Shown piece by piece: positions 18,193 to 27,395 of a stretch of DNA of 64,000 nucleotides. The stretch spans positions 272,695-336,694 of the forward strand of contig NZ_FLKP01000001.1 in the NCBI RefSeq assembly GCF_900087015.1. Reading direction: 5' to 3'. Below the pieces are notes generated by a model, which ran no database searches, was not told the origin of the DNA, and saw only the letters and a list, made by a program, of their open reading frames with translations. Made by a program: the position numbers and the translations under genes. Numbering within the stretch: position 1 is the first letter of the stretch; each line of letters starts with the position of its first letter. This stretch comes from Christensenella timonensis (lineage in GTDB: Bacteria; Bacillota; Clostridia; Christensenellales; Christensenellaceae).

Positions 18193-18696
18193 TTAGTGAT
18201 CCAGATAATCCAAAATATGCGACCATTCCGCCAAAAGGAACGGAAGCCCTGCCGCCGCGTTTGCCGGACTGGTGGAGGGAAGCGCGATACATTCCCTGCC
18301 CGTCGCCGGGAAACACAAAGTTTGATAAAGCCTATACGCCTTCTTCCCGTTCGCAAATACCATGCGTATATCTGCGGCGGAAAAAATCTCTGAAAAATCG
18401 TTGGGTACAGCATTTTTAATGGATGCATCCGAGCTCCCCTCGATATCGCACGCAGCGAGTACATCGAAAAGCGCGATGCCCGCGCCTTTTAACATTTCTT
18501 CTTTTTGCGGAACCGTCGCAGGCAGCGGACACGCCAGCAGCGTGCTTAGCACCTCCCAGAAACGGTTACGCGGATTGGCATAATAAAAGCCTTCCCGGCG
18601 CGATTTGACAGAGGGGATGCTTCCCAGTATCAAGATCCTGGATTGGTCGTCAAAAACCGGCCCAAACGAATGTGTAACGCGTCCCGCCTGCATCAT
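18193..18696 (-). CDS. DNA-deoxyinosine glycosylase (UDG family 6)
   Basis: 167 residues. The family signature LGSIPSVKSRREGFYYANPRNRFW is split around residues 24-47, with YxNPxNxFW near the active site and the C-terminal LPSTSPANAA loop. Enzymes of this family remove hypoxanthine from DNA in base-excision repair. The ATG overlaps the stop of the upstream HAD gene (TGATG), so translation is coupled. It is the last gene of the group glycerol-1-phosphate dehydrogenase, HAD phosphatase, glycosylase. Confidence 0.85.
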   Translation of the reverse strand: MMQAGRVTHSFGPVFDDQSRILILGSIPSVKSRREGFYYANPRNRFWEVLSTLLACPLPATVPQKEEMLKGAGIALFDVLAACDIEGSSDASIKNAVPNDFSEIFSAADIRMVFANGKKAYRLYQTLCFPATGRECIALPSTSPANAAAGLPFLLAEWSHILDYLDH

Positions 18697-19559
18697 CAGC
18701 CGCAGATCGCGCGGTAGATATCGTACACGCTGTCCAAAATATAATCCGGTTCCACATCGCCTTCCACGATATCCCCATAGCTGATCTCCCCGGAAAGCAC
18801 GGCGATCCCGACAATACCTCCGTTTTTCGCCGTTTTAATGTCTGTGTACAGACGGTCGCCCACCATAGCGGTCTTTTGGGCTTCCATCCCTGTTTTACTC
18901 AAAATATAATCCACCGTTTCCTTAAACGGTTTCCCTACAAATTTAGGTTCTACGCCCGTGGCATACGTGATCATGCTTGCCATGGATGCGCAATCCGGCC
19001 AGAACCGTCCCCCATCCAGGGGGCAGACCCGGTCAATATTCGTTGCCACAAAGGGAACGCCGCCGGAAACCAACCGGCACAGGGTGTCCGCTTTTTTAAA
19101 GTGAAACGTCGTATCAAAGCCCAAAACCGCAAAATCTGCCGTTTGCGTATCTTCACCTAAAAGTGTGATGCCTGCCTCGCGGAACTGCACCTCCAGCTCG
19201 GGCGTCCCCGCAAGGTACACCTTGGGGTCGCTTCCGTGTGTTTTCAGGTAATGGATCATCACGTCCCCGGACGTCATGATATGCTTGCGCGTCATTCCCG
19301 TAAACCCCAGCCGCTCCAGCTTTTTGACGTAATCAAGCGGCGCCTTGGAAGAATTATTGGTAAAGAAATAAAACTGCGTGCCTTTTTGCTGCATACATTC
19401 GATATATTCCTTTGCACCATCGATCAGCCGGTCGCCCAAATTGATCGTCCCGTCCATATCCAGCACAAAACATTCGATCTCCTGCAGGTCAACCGCTCCC
19501 GCGTTCACTTTTCCCCTTTTTTCTGCTCCCACCGCATCAGCCCCCATAAACTGCATCAT
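18696..19559 (-). CDS. NagD/AraL-type HAD phosphatase
   Basis: 287 residues, HAD subclass IIA. Motif I DMDGTI is near residue 34, motif II is the TNNSS block near residue 68, and motif III/IV includes GKPF followed by MVGDRLYTDI. There is an extra N-terminal stretch of about 25 residues before the domain. Members dephosphorylate small sugar or polyol phosphates. It overlaps the 3' end of the glycerol-1-phosphate dehydrogenase gene by 23 bases. In Bacillus subtilis the homologous araL and araM genes are also neighbours, so the enzyme may act on glycerol-1-phosphate or related compounds; that is inference. ATG 19547 is an alternative start. Confidence 0.82.
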   Translation of the reverse strand: MMQFMGADAVGAEKRGKVNAGAVDLQEIECFVLDMDGTINLGDRLIDGAKEYIECMQQKGTQFYFFTNNSSKAPLDYVKKLERLGFTGMTRKHIMTSGDVMIHYLKTHGSDPKVYLAGTPELEVQFREAGITLLGEDTQTADFAVLGFDTTFHFKKADTLCRLVSGGVPFVATNIDRVCPLDGGRFWPDCASMASMITYATGVEPKFVGKPFKETVDYILSKTGMEAQKTAMVGDRLYTDIKTAKNGGIVGIAVLSGEISYGDIVEGDVEPDYILDSVYDIYRAICG

Positions 19560-20580
19560 AAATCTGTTTCAAATGGCCATCGTCCAAAGAAATCTCGTCC
19601 AGGATCGTGTAACGGTTCTTCCTTGTCGTAGGCGCGAGCCGCATCACTTCTACATAATCCTCATAAGTAAGCCCCAGGTCTTCAAAGCTTGCCGGAATCC
19701 CGAACCGCTTCAAAAAGCTGCGGATCAATTCGTAGTCGCCGCCGTGCAAATATTCCACCAATACGCTGGCCATTGCCGCCTGCAGCCCGTGGAAAGTACC
19801 TTTCCCGAGCGCGTCTATCCCGTGGCTGATCAGGTGCTCCGCCCCGCTCGAGGGGCGCGTATCGCCCGTGATGTTCATGGCGAGGCCCGACAATACGATG
19901 GATTCCGCTAGCTGCGTCAAAAACGCGGTGTCCTCTAGGCTCGGCTGCGTATACTGCAAGATCGCACGTACTGCCGTACCCGAAATGATGTAAGCAAAGT
20001 CATCCATTTTCGCTTTTCCGGCGCGTACCGCCAGCTCCCAGTCTTTCAGCGCCGTGATATTGGAGATCAGGTCGCCAAGGCCCGCAACGACCATCTGGCG
20101 CGGCGCATTGCGGATGATATCCATATCCATGATGATATACGCAGGGATTTCCGCCATCAGCGTCCGTACTTCGCCGTGGTCGCATTTCAATACCGCCATC
20201 GGGGAAGCCACGCCGTCGTGCGACATGGATGTCGGAATACTGATAAACGGCCGCTTTGACATGGTGGACGCATACTTGCCTACGTCCAGCACCTTGCCGC
20301 CGCCCATCGCGATGACCGCGTCAAAATCGCGGTTTACGATATAATATGCCATCAGCAGCGCTTCGCGCAGGCTGCCTGCATGGACAAATTCCCGTTTGAT
20401 GTCCTTTAAATAGGAGGACAGGTTTTCATATACCTCGTTTCCGTATAACTCGTCCACTGTCTTATCGACAATGAGCATCACCCTGTCTGTCGGTTTTAAA
20501 AATTCCTTGAGCTTCGGATACAGGATCCCGCTCCCTATCTTTACGCCTTCCGGCACCGCAAAAGTATTGATATCCCTCAC
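19537..20580 (-). CDS. sn-glycerol-1-phosphate dehydrogenase (AraM/EgsA type)
   Basis: 347 residues, iron-alcohol-dehydrogenase superfamily. The NAD-binding block AVIAMGGGKVLDVGKYAS is near residue 90 and the family block IPTSMSHDGVASP near residue 118. Metal-binding residues are expected at GLGDLISN and in the histidine-bearing GAEHLISHG and TFHGLQAA. It reduces dihydroxyacetone phosphate to sn-glycerol-1-phosphate, the stereoisomer used for archaeal lipids and, in Bacillus, for heptaprenylglyceryl phosphate. A weak terminator separates it from pfkA upstream, so expression may be partly shared. Enzyme call is confident, the physiological use here is unknown. Confidence 0.87.
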   Translation of the reverse strand: MRDINTFAVPEGVKIGSGILYPKLKEFLKPTDRVMLIVDKTVDELYGNEVYENLSSYLKDIKREFVHAGSLREALLMAYYIVNRDFDAVIAMGGGKVLDVGKYASTMSKRPFISIPTSMSHDGVASPMAVLKCDHGEVRTLMAEIPAYIIMDMDIIRNAPRQMVVAGLGDLISNITALKDWELAVRAGKAKMDDFAYIISGTAVRAILQYTQPSLEDTAFLTQLAESIVLSGLAMNITGDTRPSSGAEHLISHGIDALGKGTFHGLQAAMASVLVEYLHGGDYELIRSFLKRFGIPASFEDLGLTYEDYVEVMRLAPTTRKNRYTILDEISLDDGHLKQIYDAVYGG

Positions 20581-20612
20581 GCCCCTCTAATCATGATTGT
20601 GTAAATACAACG

Positions 20613-20640
20613 AAAAGGCCTTACCAGCAAGACCTTTTCC
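20613..20640 (-). terminator. Hairpin between pfkA and the glycerol-1-phosphate dehydrogenase gene
   Basis: AAAAGGCCTT pairs with AAGACCTTTT with one wobble, 36 bases past the pfkA stop. The T tract on the minus strand is short, so termination may be partial. Confidence 0.55.
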
Positions 20641-20675
20641 AGTATACCTTATTTATAGCAAAATTTCAAAACCGC

Positions 20676-21644
20676 CTACAGGTTTTCCGACATGATCAAA
20701 AATTCTTCGTACATGTCTTTTTTAAACACCAGCTCTTTTGCCAGTGCCTCGTCGATATCCTCGTCGATCGTCTTGTTGTCGTGGATACCCACCACCCGGT
20801 TGCCGATCCCCTTGGAAAGGAGCTGGACTGCGCGCACGCCCATTTGCGTCGCACGGATACGGTCCGCCGCACTCGGCGTGCCGCCGCGCTGCGTATATCC
20901 GAGTACGATCGCCTTGGCGTCGAGGTTCGCTTTTGCACGCATATAGTTTGCAACCGCCTCGCCCTTGCCCGCGCCTTCCGCAATCAGCACGATGCTCGTC
21001 ATCTTGCCTTTGATACGGTCGCTCATGATCTTCTCGCAGATATGGTCGATATCAAATTCCACTTCCGGAATGATGATATGCTCCGCGCCGCCCGCAATGC
21101 CCGCGTAAAGCGCGATATCGCCGCATTTGTTGCCCATGACCTCGATCACGCCCACGCGTTCGTGGGAATTCATCGTGTCGCGGATCTTGGACATCTCGCT
21201 CGTTACGCCGTTGACCGCCGTATCGAACCCGATCGTGAAGTCCGTATACGCAAGGTCGTTGTCGATCGTCCCCGGGATACCGATCGTCGGCACACCCAGG
21301 TGCGAAAGCACCTTTGCTCCCTGGAACGAACCGTCGCCGCCGATCACGACCACGCCCGAGATATCGAATGCCTTGATGACCTTCAGGGCCTTTTGCTGGC
21401 CCTCCGGCGTTTTGAACTCTTCGCAGCGCGCCGTCTTTAAGATCGTGCCGCCTTCTTCGACGATGCCGTCCACATCTTCCGTCTTGATACGCTCAACGCG
21501 TCCCTCGATCATACCGGCATATCCTTTTTTGATGCCCATGACCGAGAATCCCGCAGCATCCGCCGCCATGACCACGCTGCGGATCCCAGCGTTCATGCCC
21601 GGCGTATCTCCCCCGCTTGTCAAAATACCAATTCTCTTTTTCAT
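20676..21644 (-). CDS. pfkA: ATP-dependent 6-phosphofructokinase
   Basis: 322 residues, typical bacterial PfkA length. It phosphorylates fructose-6-phosphate in glycolysis. The ATP loop GILTSGGDTPGMNAGIR is at the N-terminus, then GGDGSFQGA (about 103-111, catalytic metal site) and PGTIDNDLAYTD (about 124-135) with the catalytic aspartate. GDxS-type sequence after GG indicates ATP, not pyrophosphate, as phosphoryl donor. The ATG at 21644 is preferred, with GGTGG seven bases upstream; the GTG at 21647 precedes it in frame. It follows mtrB by about 30 bases and shares its promoter. Confidence 0.95.
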   Translation of the reverse strand: MKKRIGILTSGGDTPGMNAGIRSVVMAADAAGFSVMGIKKGYAGMIEGRVERIKTEDVDGIVEEGGTILKTARCEEFKTPEGQQKALKVIKAFDISGVVVIGGDGSFQGAKVLSHLGVPTIGIPGTIDNDLAYTDFTIGFDTAVNGVTSEMSKIRDTMNSHERVGVIEVMGNKCGDIALYAGIAGGAEHIIIPEVEFDIDHICEKIMSDRIKGKMTSIVLIAEGAGKGEAVANYMRAKANLDAKAIVLGYTQRGGTPSAADRIRATQMGVRAVQLLSKGIGNRVVGIHDNKTIDEDIDEALAKELVFKKDMYEEFLIMSENL

Positions 21645-21674
21645 CACACTACCACCATATATAAAAAATTATCT

Positions 21675-21914
21675 TTAAACTTCTTCGTCGCCTGAAAAAA
21701 CCTCGCCGTGTTTGGTTAGGATTTGTGCACGGCCGGAAATCTTGATCGCAGAGATATTGTCAGTAAACTGGGCGAGAAGCACATCGCCCGAAGTGAGCTT
21801 TTCCGTATGCTGCAGCCTTGTATCTTTGCCGCGCGTCATACCGATCACGTTGACGCCATTTTCAAGCGCCTTTATGACCACATATTCTTCTGTGTTTTTA
21901 TCGTTTGATTCCAC
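21675..21914 (-). CDS. mtrB: trp RNA-binding attenuation protein (TRAP)
   Basis: 79 residues, the right size for one TRAP subunit. Eleven such subunits form a ring that binds tryptophan and wraps RNA with GAG/UAG triplets, causing attenuation of the trp operon in Bacillus. The conserved order is clear: EYVVIKALENGVNVIGMTRG, then EKLTSGDVLLAQFT, then SAIKISGRAQI. The start codon is GTG with AAGGAG 10 bases before. It lies between dnaE and pfkA with its own promoter. No trp biosynthesis genes are in the window, so its targets are elsewhere; trpS is 17 kb away. Confidence 0.9.
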   Translation of the reverse strand: MESNDKNTEEYVVIKALENGVNVIGMTRGKDTRLQHTEKLTSGDVLLAQFTDNISAIKISGRAQILTKHGEVFSGDEEV

Positions 21915-21965
21915 GCCCTGTCTTCTCCTTCAGCATTCACGTTACCAAACCACAATACAGCTAAT

Positions 21966-21994
21966 ATTCTATCAAAAGCCGTCTTAAAATACAA
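21966..21994 (-). promoter_or_regulatory. Promoter of mtrB-pfkA
   Basis: Minus strand: -35 TTGTAT (21989-21994), 17-base spacer, -10 TAGAAT (21966-21971), about 50 bases before the GTG start. Confidence 0.68.
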
Positions 21995-22028
21995 TAACAT
22001 TTGTGAAATTGCCTAATTTCCCCCGCCG

Positions 22029-25000
22029 CTATTTTACCACGACGTTCTCTTTTCCGAGGTATTCTACCAGCTCGCTTAACAGTTCCGCACGGTAAGCGAC
22101 ACTGCGCCCCCCTGTCAGCTTGTATTTCTGCCCTGTCTTTTCCACATATACGACGACACTGCTGCCGCCGGGATAACGCGATGTGATGCGTATCAGCCCA
22201 TCCACATCGCACGGCATATCCTGCGCGATTTTCACATACATCTGTTTCCCTGCAAAAAACGCATCGTCCGGTACGAACACGCCCACTTTTTCCGCCAGCA
22301 GCTCGATCCCGCTCTGCGCCGTCACTGTGATCTTCCCGCCGACCACCACGATACTGTCGTTGTGGATCAGCGCCTCCGCTTCTGAAAACACATTCGGGAA
22401 AGCAATCACATTGATCTGCGCGTACAAATCTTCCAGCACAAAATTCGCCATCATCTTTTTCTGCTTGGTAGGACGGATACGCGCAGAGGTAATGATGCCC
22501 AGAAGCTCCACCTGCTTCCCGTCGTATTCATACATGGTCATCTCGTCGCTTTCCGTCTGCATGATGTCGCCGATATTGACCGGCCGTGCTTCCAGCGCCC
22601 CCGCTACCTCATCCAACGGATGCCCGCTGATATAAAGGCCCGTCATTTCCTTTTCATACGAAAGCTTTTGCGTTTCATCAAACTCCGGGATGTCCGGCAG
22701 CGCGATACCGAGCGCCTCAAATTCGCCCTGTGCACTGTCAAAAAGCGACATCTGCCCGCTGGCCTGCCTCTTCTTTAGCTGTACCGCGTCCGCGAGCACC
22801 TGCTCATATACCGCCGCAAGCTGCGAACGCTTATCGCCAAAGCAGTCGAAGCAGCCCGAGAGGATCAGGCTTTCCAGCCTCTTTTTGTTGAGTACGTCCG
22901 CATTTTTATCGACAAAGTCCTCAAAGCTTTTATATCCGACGCCGCGCCGCGTGATCACTTCTTCGATCGCCTCGCCCACATAGGTGATGGCTGAAAGACC
23001 AAAGCGCACGCCGCCTTCTTCCGTCGTAAAACGCATATCCGAACGGTTGATGTCCGGCGGCAGGATCGCGATGCCCGCATGCTTTAAGGACTGAATATAT
23101 TCCGCAAGCTTTTGCTTGCTCGTGATAAAGCTGTTGAGCAGCGCGGTCATAAATTCGACCGGGTAATAACACTTCAAATATGCCGTCTGGTAGGCGACCA
23201 CCGCATACGCACACGCGTGCGATTTGTTGAACGCATAGTTGGCAAACGCCATCATCTGGTCGAAAAGCGCTGTCGCCGTTTTTTCGTCCATGCCGCGGCG
23301 CACCGCGCCTTCAACGGTCACTTCCCCGTCCTTTTCTTCCCCATAAATAAAGATCCTGCGCTCTTCTTCCAGCACATCCTGTTGTTTCTTGCTCATGGCG
23401 CGGCGCACAAGGTCGCTCCTGGCCATGGAATAGCCCGCCACGTCGCGGACGATGCGCATGATCTGTTCCTGGTACACCATACAGCCGTATGTATCGCTTA
23501 GGATCGGCTCCAACATGGGGTGCGCGTAATGCACGTTTTTGTGGTCGTTCTTGCTGCGGATATATTCCGGGATGCTCTCCATCGGGCCCGGCCGGAACAG
23601 CGATATCCCGACCATGATCTCGTTTAAGTCGGATGGTTTCAAGTCCTGCATCAGCCGGCGCATGCCGCCGCTTTCAAGCTGGAACATCCCGTCCGTTTCC
23701 CCTGCCGAAATCAGCTCGTATACCCTTTGATCCTTTAGGTCGATATTGTCGATGTCAATATCGACCCCGTGGTTTTTCTTGATCATGGCCAGTGCGTCAC
23801 GGATGACCGTCAGCGTCCTAAGCCCTAAAAAGTCCATCTTCAGCAGGCCGAGGCTTTCCAGCTTCTTCATCGTGTACTGCGTCATCACGCTCTCGTCCTT
23901 GGGGTTCTTTTGCAGCGGGACATAGTCCGTGATGGGCGCGTCCGCGATCACCACGCCCGCCGCGTGTGTGGATGCATGCCGCGGCATGCCCTCCAGCTTG
24001 CGCGCCACGTCGATGACTTGCTTTGCCTCCGGGTTGTTTTGGTATTCCGCCTGCAGCTTGGGATTGCGCTCCATCGCTTTATCGATGGTCATTTTCAGTT
24101 CAAAGGGAACCATTTTCGCGATCTTGTCCGCGTCGGCAATGCTCATGCGCATCACGCGCGCCACATCGCGGATCACCAGCCGCGCGCCCATCGTGCCAAA
24201 AGTGATGATCTGCGCGACCCTGTCCTGTCCATATTTTTGCGTAACGTAATCGATGACTTCCTGCCGCCGTTCATAACAGAAGTCGATATCGATATCCGGC
24301 ATGCTGATACGCTCCGGATTCAAAAAGCGCTCAAACAGCAGGTTGTATTCGATGGGATCGATATTCGTGATCCCCAGCGTGTACGCGATGATGCTGCCCG
24401 CCGCACTGCCGCGTCCGGGGCCCACCATGATGCCGTTCGTTTTGGCAAAATTCACAAAGTCCCATACGATCAAAAAATAGTCCGTGAACCCCATGTCATG
24501 GATCGTATTCAGCTCGTAATCAAACCGCTCCCTGATTTCGGGCGTGATGTGCGCATAATGCTTCTCAAGGCCCTCTTCGCCCAAATGCTTCAGGTATTCA
24601 AAATTCGTATAGCCCTCCGGCACATTGAATTCCGGCAGGTGGTTGCTGCCGAATTCAAATTCCAGGTTGCATTTTTCCGCGACCTCACGCGTATTGATGA
24701 TCGCATCCGGCACGTTGGAAAACAGTTGGAACATCTCCTTGGGGGACTTCAAATAGAATTCCTGCCCCTCAAAGGCCATCTTGCTGGGCGCGTCTATCGT
24801 CGTGACCGTCTGGATGCACATCAACACCTGCTGGGCATACGCGTCCTCTTTGTCTACATAATGCACGTCGTTGGTCGCTACGAGCTTGATACCCGTTTCG
24901 TCCGCCAGCTTTAAGATCATCGGGTTGATACGCCGCTGCGCCTCGATCCCGTGATCCTGTATTTCCAGGTAAAAGTCTTCGCCGAACATCCCGCGCAGCG

Positions 25001-25478
25001 TTTCCGCCATCTTTTTTGCGCCCTTGTAGTCGTTTTGCGAGAGCAGGCGCTGCACATCTCCCGCGAGGCAGGCTGCAAGGCACACGAGCCCCTCCGTATG
25101 CTTTGCGAGCAGGTCATAATCGATGCGGGGCTTATAGTAAAATCCTTCCAGCGAACCCGCCGAAACGAGCTTCATCAGGTTTTTATATCCCGTCATATCC
25201 TTACACAGCAAAACGAGGTGCGCGTATTCCTTGGTAACGGCATTCTTTTCAAACCTGCTCCCCTGCGCGACATAGACCTCGCAGCCGATGATCGGTTTGA
25301 TGCCCGCTTTTTTCGCAGCCGTATAAAAATCGAGTACGCCGTACATCACGCCATGGTCTGTAATGGCGAGCGCGTCCATCTTCATTTCCTTTGCGCGCGC
25401 GACCAGGTCGCCTAAGCGGCCGGCGCCGTCCAGTAGGCTGTATTCCGTATGAACATGCAAATGTGTAAAATCAACCAT
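22029..25478 (-). CDS. dnaE: DNA polymerase III alpha subunit
   Basis: 1149 residues, replicative polymerase of the DnaE type (not PolC, since no internal exonuclease is seen). Order: PHP domain (about 5-210; HLHVHTEYSLLDGAGRLGDL), polymerase core with GPGRGSAAGS (about 355) and the catalytic PDIDIDF aspartates (about 398), a C-terminal helix-hairpin region, and an OB fold (about 970-1060) with a C-terminal domain. AAGGAGA precedes the ATG. It is read away from the divergent HAD gene and is followed by mtrB-pfkA, as in other Clostridia where dnaE and pfkA are neighbours. Confidence 0.97.
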   Translation of the reverse strand: MVDFTHLHVHTEYSLLDGAGRLGDLVARAKEMKMDALAITDHGVMYGVLDFYTAAKKAGIKPIIGCEVYVAQGSRFEKNAVTKEYAHLVLLCKDMTGYKNLMKLVSAGSLEGFYYKPRIDYDLLAKHTEGLVCLAACLAGDVQRLLSQNDYKGAKKMAETLRGMFGEDFYLEIQDHGIEAQRRINPMILKLADETGIKLVATNDVHYVDKEDAYAQQVLMCIQTVTTIDAPSKMAFEGQEFYLKSPKEMFQLFSNVPDAIINTREVAEKCNLEFEFGSNHLPEFNVPEGYTNFEYLKHLGEEGLEKHYAHITPEIRERFDYELNTIHDMGFTDYFLIVWDFVNFAKTNGIMVGPGRGSAAGSIIAYTLGITNIDPIEYNLLFERFLNPERISMPDIDIDFCYERRQEVIDYVTQKYGQDRVAQIITFGTMGARLVIRDVARVMRMSIADADKIAKMVPFELKMTIDKAMERNPKLQAEYQNNPEAKQVIDVARKLEGMPRHASTHAAGVVIADAPITDYVPLQKNPKDESVMTQYTMKKLESLGLLKMDFLGLRTLTVIRDALAMIKKNHGVDIDIDNIDLKDQRVYELISAGETDGMFQLESGGMRRLMQDLKPSDLNEIMVGISLFRPGPMESIPEYIRSKNDHKNVHYAHPMLEPILSDTYGCMVYQEQIMRIVRDVAGYSMARSDLVRRAMSKKQQDVLEEERRIFIYGEEKDGEVTVEGAVRRGMDEKTATALFDQMMAFANYAFNKSHACAYAVVAYQTAYLKCYYPVEFMTALLNSFITSKQKLAEYIQSLKHAGIAILPPDINRSDMRFTTEEGGVRFGLSAITYVGEAIEEVITRRGVGYKSFEDFVDKNADVLNKKRLESLILSGCFDCFGDKRSQLAAVYEQVLADAVQLKKRQASGQMSLFDSAQGEFEALGIALPDIPEFDETQKLSYEKEMTGLYISGHPLDEVAGALEARPVNIGDIMQTESDEMTMYEYDGKQVELLGIITSARIRPTKQKKMMANFVLEDLYAQINVIAFPNVFSEAEALIHNDSIVVVGGKITVTAQSGIELLAEKVGVFVPDDAFFAGKQMYVKIAQDMPCDVDGLIRITSRYPGGSSVVVYVEKTGQKYKLTGGRSVAYRAELLSELVEYLGKENVVVK

Positions 25479-25598
25479 AACCGTTCTCCTTACTTATATC
25501 CAGTATAACATGGGCGCTTCCCATATTGTGCAAAAATTGTGTTAATTTTTCCAGCCCTTTCGGGCGCTTCCGTATCGTAGCGTGCCGGGAAGTTTATT

Positions 25599-25627
25599 TT
25601 GAAAAAAAATCCCTTATACGGTATAAT
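25599..25627 (+). promoter_or_regulatory. Promoter of the HAD-hprK operon
   Basis: -35 TTGAAA (25599-25604), 17-base spacer, -10 TATAAT (25622-25627); near-consensus and placed 49 bases before the HAD start. Confidence 0.82.
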
Positions 25628-25675
25628 GTTGGTGTATCTAATTTTTATCCCGGAAAGGAACGGCAGAAAGATTTT

Positions 25676-26470
25676 ATGGCTTACAAACTGATTGCACTCG
25701 ACCTTGACAACACACTGCTCAACGCAAAGAAGGAGGTAACTCCCGAAAACCGCAATGCGCTTAAGGCGGCACAGGAAAAAGGCGTACATATCGTGCTTGC
25801 TTCCGGCAGGGCTTTCCCCGGCATCAGCCCTTTGCAAAAGGAGCTCGGCCTCGCAGACTATACGATCGCCTGCGGCGGCGCACAGGTCATCGACCCGTGG
25901 GGGAATGTGATCCATTCCACTTACCTTCCGCCCATCGGCGCGAAACAGGTGATGCGCTGGGCGGCGGTGCGCGATATCCACTTCCAGGTCTACCTGGATG
26001 AGGGCATCTATTACCTCAAGGAAAACAAGTATGCCGACCTGTACCGTAAATTGTGTACGTACGGCGGTGTTGCCAACCCGGATATCATGGATATGGAAAC
26101 GGTTTTAACTTCCAAGATCATCATGGTTGACGAGGAGGAAAAGGTACAGGAATATGAAAAAGAGCTTCGCATCACCTTCCCTGAATTCGCTTATCCCAAA
26201 TCCCAGAAGGGCTTCCTTGAAGTATTGAGCCCGGAGGCGACAAAAGGAAATGCGCTTGCGTTCATCGCCGCCAAACTGGGCATCGAGCCGGGCCAGGTCA
26301 TCGCCATGGGCGACAATACCATCGACGAAAGCATGGTAGAATATGCGGGCCTTGGCGTAGCCATGGAAAACGCGACGGATGATTTAAAGAATATCGCCAA
26401 TTTTGTTTGCGGTTCCTGTGAGCAGAGCGGCGTTGCGGAAGTGGTCAACAAATACATTTTGGGGGTATAG
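25676..26470 (+). CDS. Cof-type HAD hydrolase
   Basis: 264 residues. Motif I IALDLDNTLLN is at residues 6-16, motif II is the LASGR block (about 42-46), and motifs III/IV are a lysine followed by GDNTIDESMVEYAG (about 205-218). The C2B cap between them marks the Cof subfamily, which dephosphorylates sugar phosphates and flavin or thiamine precursors. The ATG at 25676 starts directly at the domain; upstream extension has no similarity. It is the first gene of the hprK cluster, 4 bases before hprK. Substrate unknown. Confidence 0.88.
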   Translation: MAYKLIALDLDNTLLNAKKEVTPENRNALKAAQEKGVHIVLASGRAFPGISPLQKELGLADYTIACGGAQVIDPWGNVIHSTYLPPIGAKQVMRWAAVRDIHFQVYLDEGIYYLKENKYADLYRKLCTYGGVANPDIMDMETVLTSKIIMVDEEEKVQEYEKELRITFPEFAYPKSQKGFLEVLSPEATKGNALAFIAAKLGIEPGQVIAMGDNTIDESMVEYAGLGVAMENATDDLKNIANFVCGSCEQSGVAEVVNKYILGV

Positions 26471-26474
26471 CGTC

Positions 26475-27395
26475 ATGAAACGTGTCATCAAAATAGCTGA
26501 TCTGGCACAGGCCATCAATTTGAATATTATCTACGTCGGCAAGAGGGATACCGCAGAAATCGATTCGAGCGACCTGAACCGCCCCGGCCTCCAGATGAGC
26601 GGCTTCTTTGAATACTTTGCCGTCAACAGGATCCAGCTCTTTGGCATGGTGGAAATGACGTACCTGCAGACGCTCGACCCACAGACGCGCCTCGTACGCC
26701 TCGACCGTTTCTTTTCGCATCCGATCCCTTGCGTGCTTATCGGGCGTAACTTGACGCCCCCCGATGAATTTTTGGAATGCGCGCGCAAATATGACGTGCC
26801 GGTGCTGATGTCCGGCCTCACCACGACAAAGTTGAGCCACAAAACGTCTATCTATCTTGACGAGCTGTTGGCCCCCGTCATCTCCCGCCACGGCGGACTG
26901 ATGGACGTTTACGGTGTGGGTATGTATATCACAGGCGACAGCGGGGTCGGCAAAAGCGAGACTGCGCTTGAGCTTGTGAAACGCGGCCACCGTTTTGTCG
27001 CGGACGACGTCGTAGAGATCCACAAGCTTTCAGACGATACGCTCGTCGGCCAGTCGCCGGATATCATCCGCCACATGATGGAGATCCGCGGACTGGGGAT
27101 CATCGACGTTTCCGTCCTTTACGGCATGGGCAGCGTCGTGCGCGAAAAATCGATCACGCTTTCCATTCACTTAGAGCCGGGCGATGTACGCGATATCGAC
27201 CGTTTAGGTACGGCGGACAACCACATCACGCTGCTGGGGATCAAGGTTCCGCAGATCACGCTTCCCGTGCGTCCCGGCCGCAACCTCGCTATCGTCATGG
27301 AGGTCGCAGCCATGAATTTCCGTTTAAAAAGCATCGGGCAGGGCGGCGGCGAATGGCTGGCGCAGAATATTATGGACGTGGTACAGCAATCATGA
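26475..27395 (+). CDS. hprK: HPr kinase/phosphorylase
   Basis: 306 residues. It phosphorylates Ser46 of HPr or Crh with ATP or pyrophosphate, and removes it with phosphate; it is the sensor of carbon catabolite control in Firmicutes. The N-terminal domain is residues 1-125. The P-loop GDSGVGKS is at 154-161, catalytic H139 stands before it, and the signature MEIRGLGIIDV is near 205. ATGA overlap joins it to murB. A HPr-like partner carrying Ser46 lies five genes downstream in the same cluster. Confidence 0.96.
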   Translation: MKRVIKIADLAQAINLNIIYVGKRDTAEIDSSDLNRPGLQMSGFFEYFAVNRIQLFGMVEMTYLQTLDPQTRLVRLDRFFSHPIPCVLIGRNLTPPDEFLECARKYDVPVLMSGLTTTKLSHKTSIYLDELLAPVISRHGGLMDVYGVGMYITGDSGVGKSETALELVKRGHRFVADDVVEIHKLSDDTLVGQSPDIIRHMMEIRGLGIIDVSVLYGMGSVVREKSITLSIHLEPGDVRDIDRLGTADNHITLLGIKVPQITLPVRPGRNLAIVMEVAAMNFRLKSIGQGGGEWLAQNIMDVVQQS

